Below, one piece after another: positions 63,529 to 64,000 of a stretch of 64,000 nt of DNA. The notes below the pieces were generated by a model. That model had not been told where the DNA came from, made no database searches, and saw nothing but the letters and a program-made list of their open reading frames with translations. Location: contig NZ_SOAV01000006.1 in assembly GCF_004364245.1 (NCBI RefSeq), positions 186,001 through 250,000 of the forward strand, in the 5' to 3' direction. The position numbers and the translations under genes were made by a program. The first letter of the stretch is position 1. Each line of letters starts with the position of its first letter. This DNA is from Streptomyces sp. BK208. GTDB taxonomy: Bacteria; Actinomycetota; Actinomycetes; Streptomycetales; Streptomycetaceae.

Positions 63529-63999
63529 ATGCCTCGTAAGGGCCCCGCCCCGAAGCGCCCGGTCATCATCGACCCGGTCTACGGTTCTCCTCTGGTGACC
63601 TCCCTGATCAACAAGGTGCTGCTGAACGGCAAGCGCTCCACCGCCGAGCGCATCGTCTACGGCGCCATGGAGGGCCTGCGCGAGAAGACCGGCAACGACC
63701 CGGTCATCACGCTCAAGCGCGCTCTCGAGAACATCAAGCCGACCCTCGAGGTCAAGTCCCGCCGTGTCGGTGGTGCGACCTACCAGGTCCCGATCGAGGT
63801 CAAGCCGGGCCGTGCGAACACGCTCGCCCTGCGCTGGCTGGTCGGATACTCCCGCGCCCGTCGCGAGAAGACCATGACCGAGCGTCTGCTCAACGAGCTC
63901 CTCGACGCCTCCAACGGCCTGGGTGCCGCTGTGAAGAAGCGCGAGGACACGCACAAGATGGCCGAGTCCAACAAGGCCTTCGCGCACTACCGCTGGTAG
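63529..63999 (+). CDS. rpsG: 30S ribosomal protein S7
   Basis: This 156-residue protein starts at ATG two bases after the rpsL stop, with its ribosome site in the rpsL end (AAGGAGAAGTAAGA). PVYGSPLVTSLINKVLLNGK, KTGNDPVITLKRALENIKPT and GGATYQVPIEVKPGR are diagnostic. It nucleates the 30S head and represses the str operon in other bacteria. The stop TAG is at the very end of the window; fusA and tuf would follow. Confidence 0.97.
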   Translation: MPRKGPAPKRPVIIDPVYGSPLVTSLINKVLLNGKRSTAERIVYGAMEGLREKTGNDPVITLKRALENIKPTLEVKSRRVGGATYQVPIEVKPGRANTLALRWLVGYSRARREKTMTERLLNELLDASNGLGAAVKKREDTHKMAESNKAFAHYRW

Positions 64000-64000
64000 T

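Overview
The window is chromosomal DNA from a Streptomyces-type actinomycete. Support comes from the very high GC with strong third-position bias, the many GTG and TTG starts, the DHA2, TetR and SDR accessory genes, and gene order around the ribosomal/RNA polymerase region that follows the Streptomyces pattern (rpmG, hadA/hadB-like, murB, adenosine deaminase-like gene, aminotransferase, tRNA-Trp, secE, nusG, rplK, rplA, lipoprotein, rplJ, rplL, rpoB, rpoC, rpsL, rpsG). There is no rRNA, CRISPR array, insertion sequence or integrase.

Region 1 (1-11659) is the most unusual. It holds two divergent operons that together look like a chromosomal Gram-positive type IV secretion (T4SS)-like machine. 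The leftward operon encodes a P-loop protein, two small paralogous pilin-like proteins, a VirB8-like anchored protein, a VirB6/TrbL-like membrane protein, a PrgI/VirB3-VirB4-N-like protein and a VirB4-like ATPase cut by the window edge. The rightward side encodes a membrane-tethered SLT plus M23 murein hydrolase, a lipoprotein and three low-complexity cytoplasmic proteins, two of which are paralogues. Two promoters share one sequence element with identical spacing. No relaxase is visible.

Region 2 (11725-15430) carries a secreted M28 aminopeptidase, a VOC protein, a RarD-like transporter and a NmrA/QorB-like oxidoreductase with an HxlR-type operator.

Region 3 (15614-33442) is redox machinery: KorB/KorA 2-oxoacid:ferredoxin oxidoreductase, a NarL-type response regulator with two paralogous histidine kinases, and a ten-gene second complex I operon (nuoA,B,C,H,I,J,K,L,M,N). 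That operon lacks nuoD and the NADH module nuoE/F/G. Its NuoC has a 330-residue disordered tail. The neighbourhood suggests ferredoxin-linked electron input.

Region 4 (33765-39056) has htpX and a yccF-type gene, a GlsB/YeaQ protein, YajQ, tRNA-Tyr, small proteins, an SDR protein and an amidohydrolase that appears to lack catalytic ligands.

Region 5 (39280-49184) has tRNA-Thr, tRNA-Met, rpmG, hadA/hadB-like genes, a TetR-MFS-monooxygenase-like module with twin operators, murB, an SDR/TetR divergent pair, an adenosine deaminase-like gene and an aspartate aminotransferase.

Region 6 (49424-64000) is the secE-nusG-ribosomal protein-rpoBC-rpsL-rpsG block, with recognisable promoters and terminators. 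RpoB carries Asn at residue 442, the position of the classical rifampicin-resistance serine.
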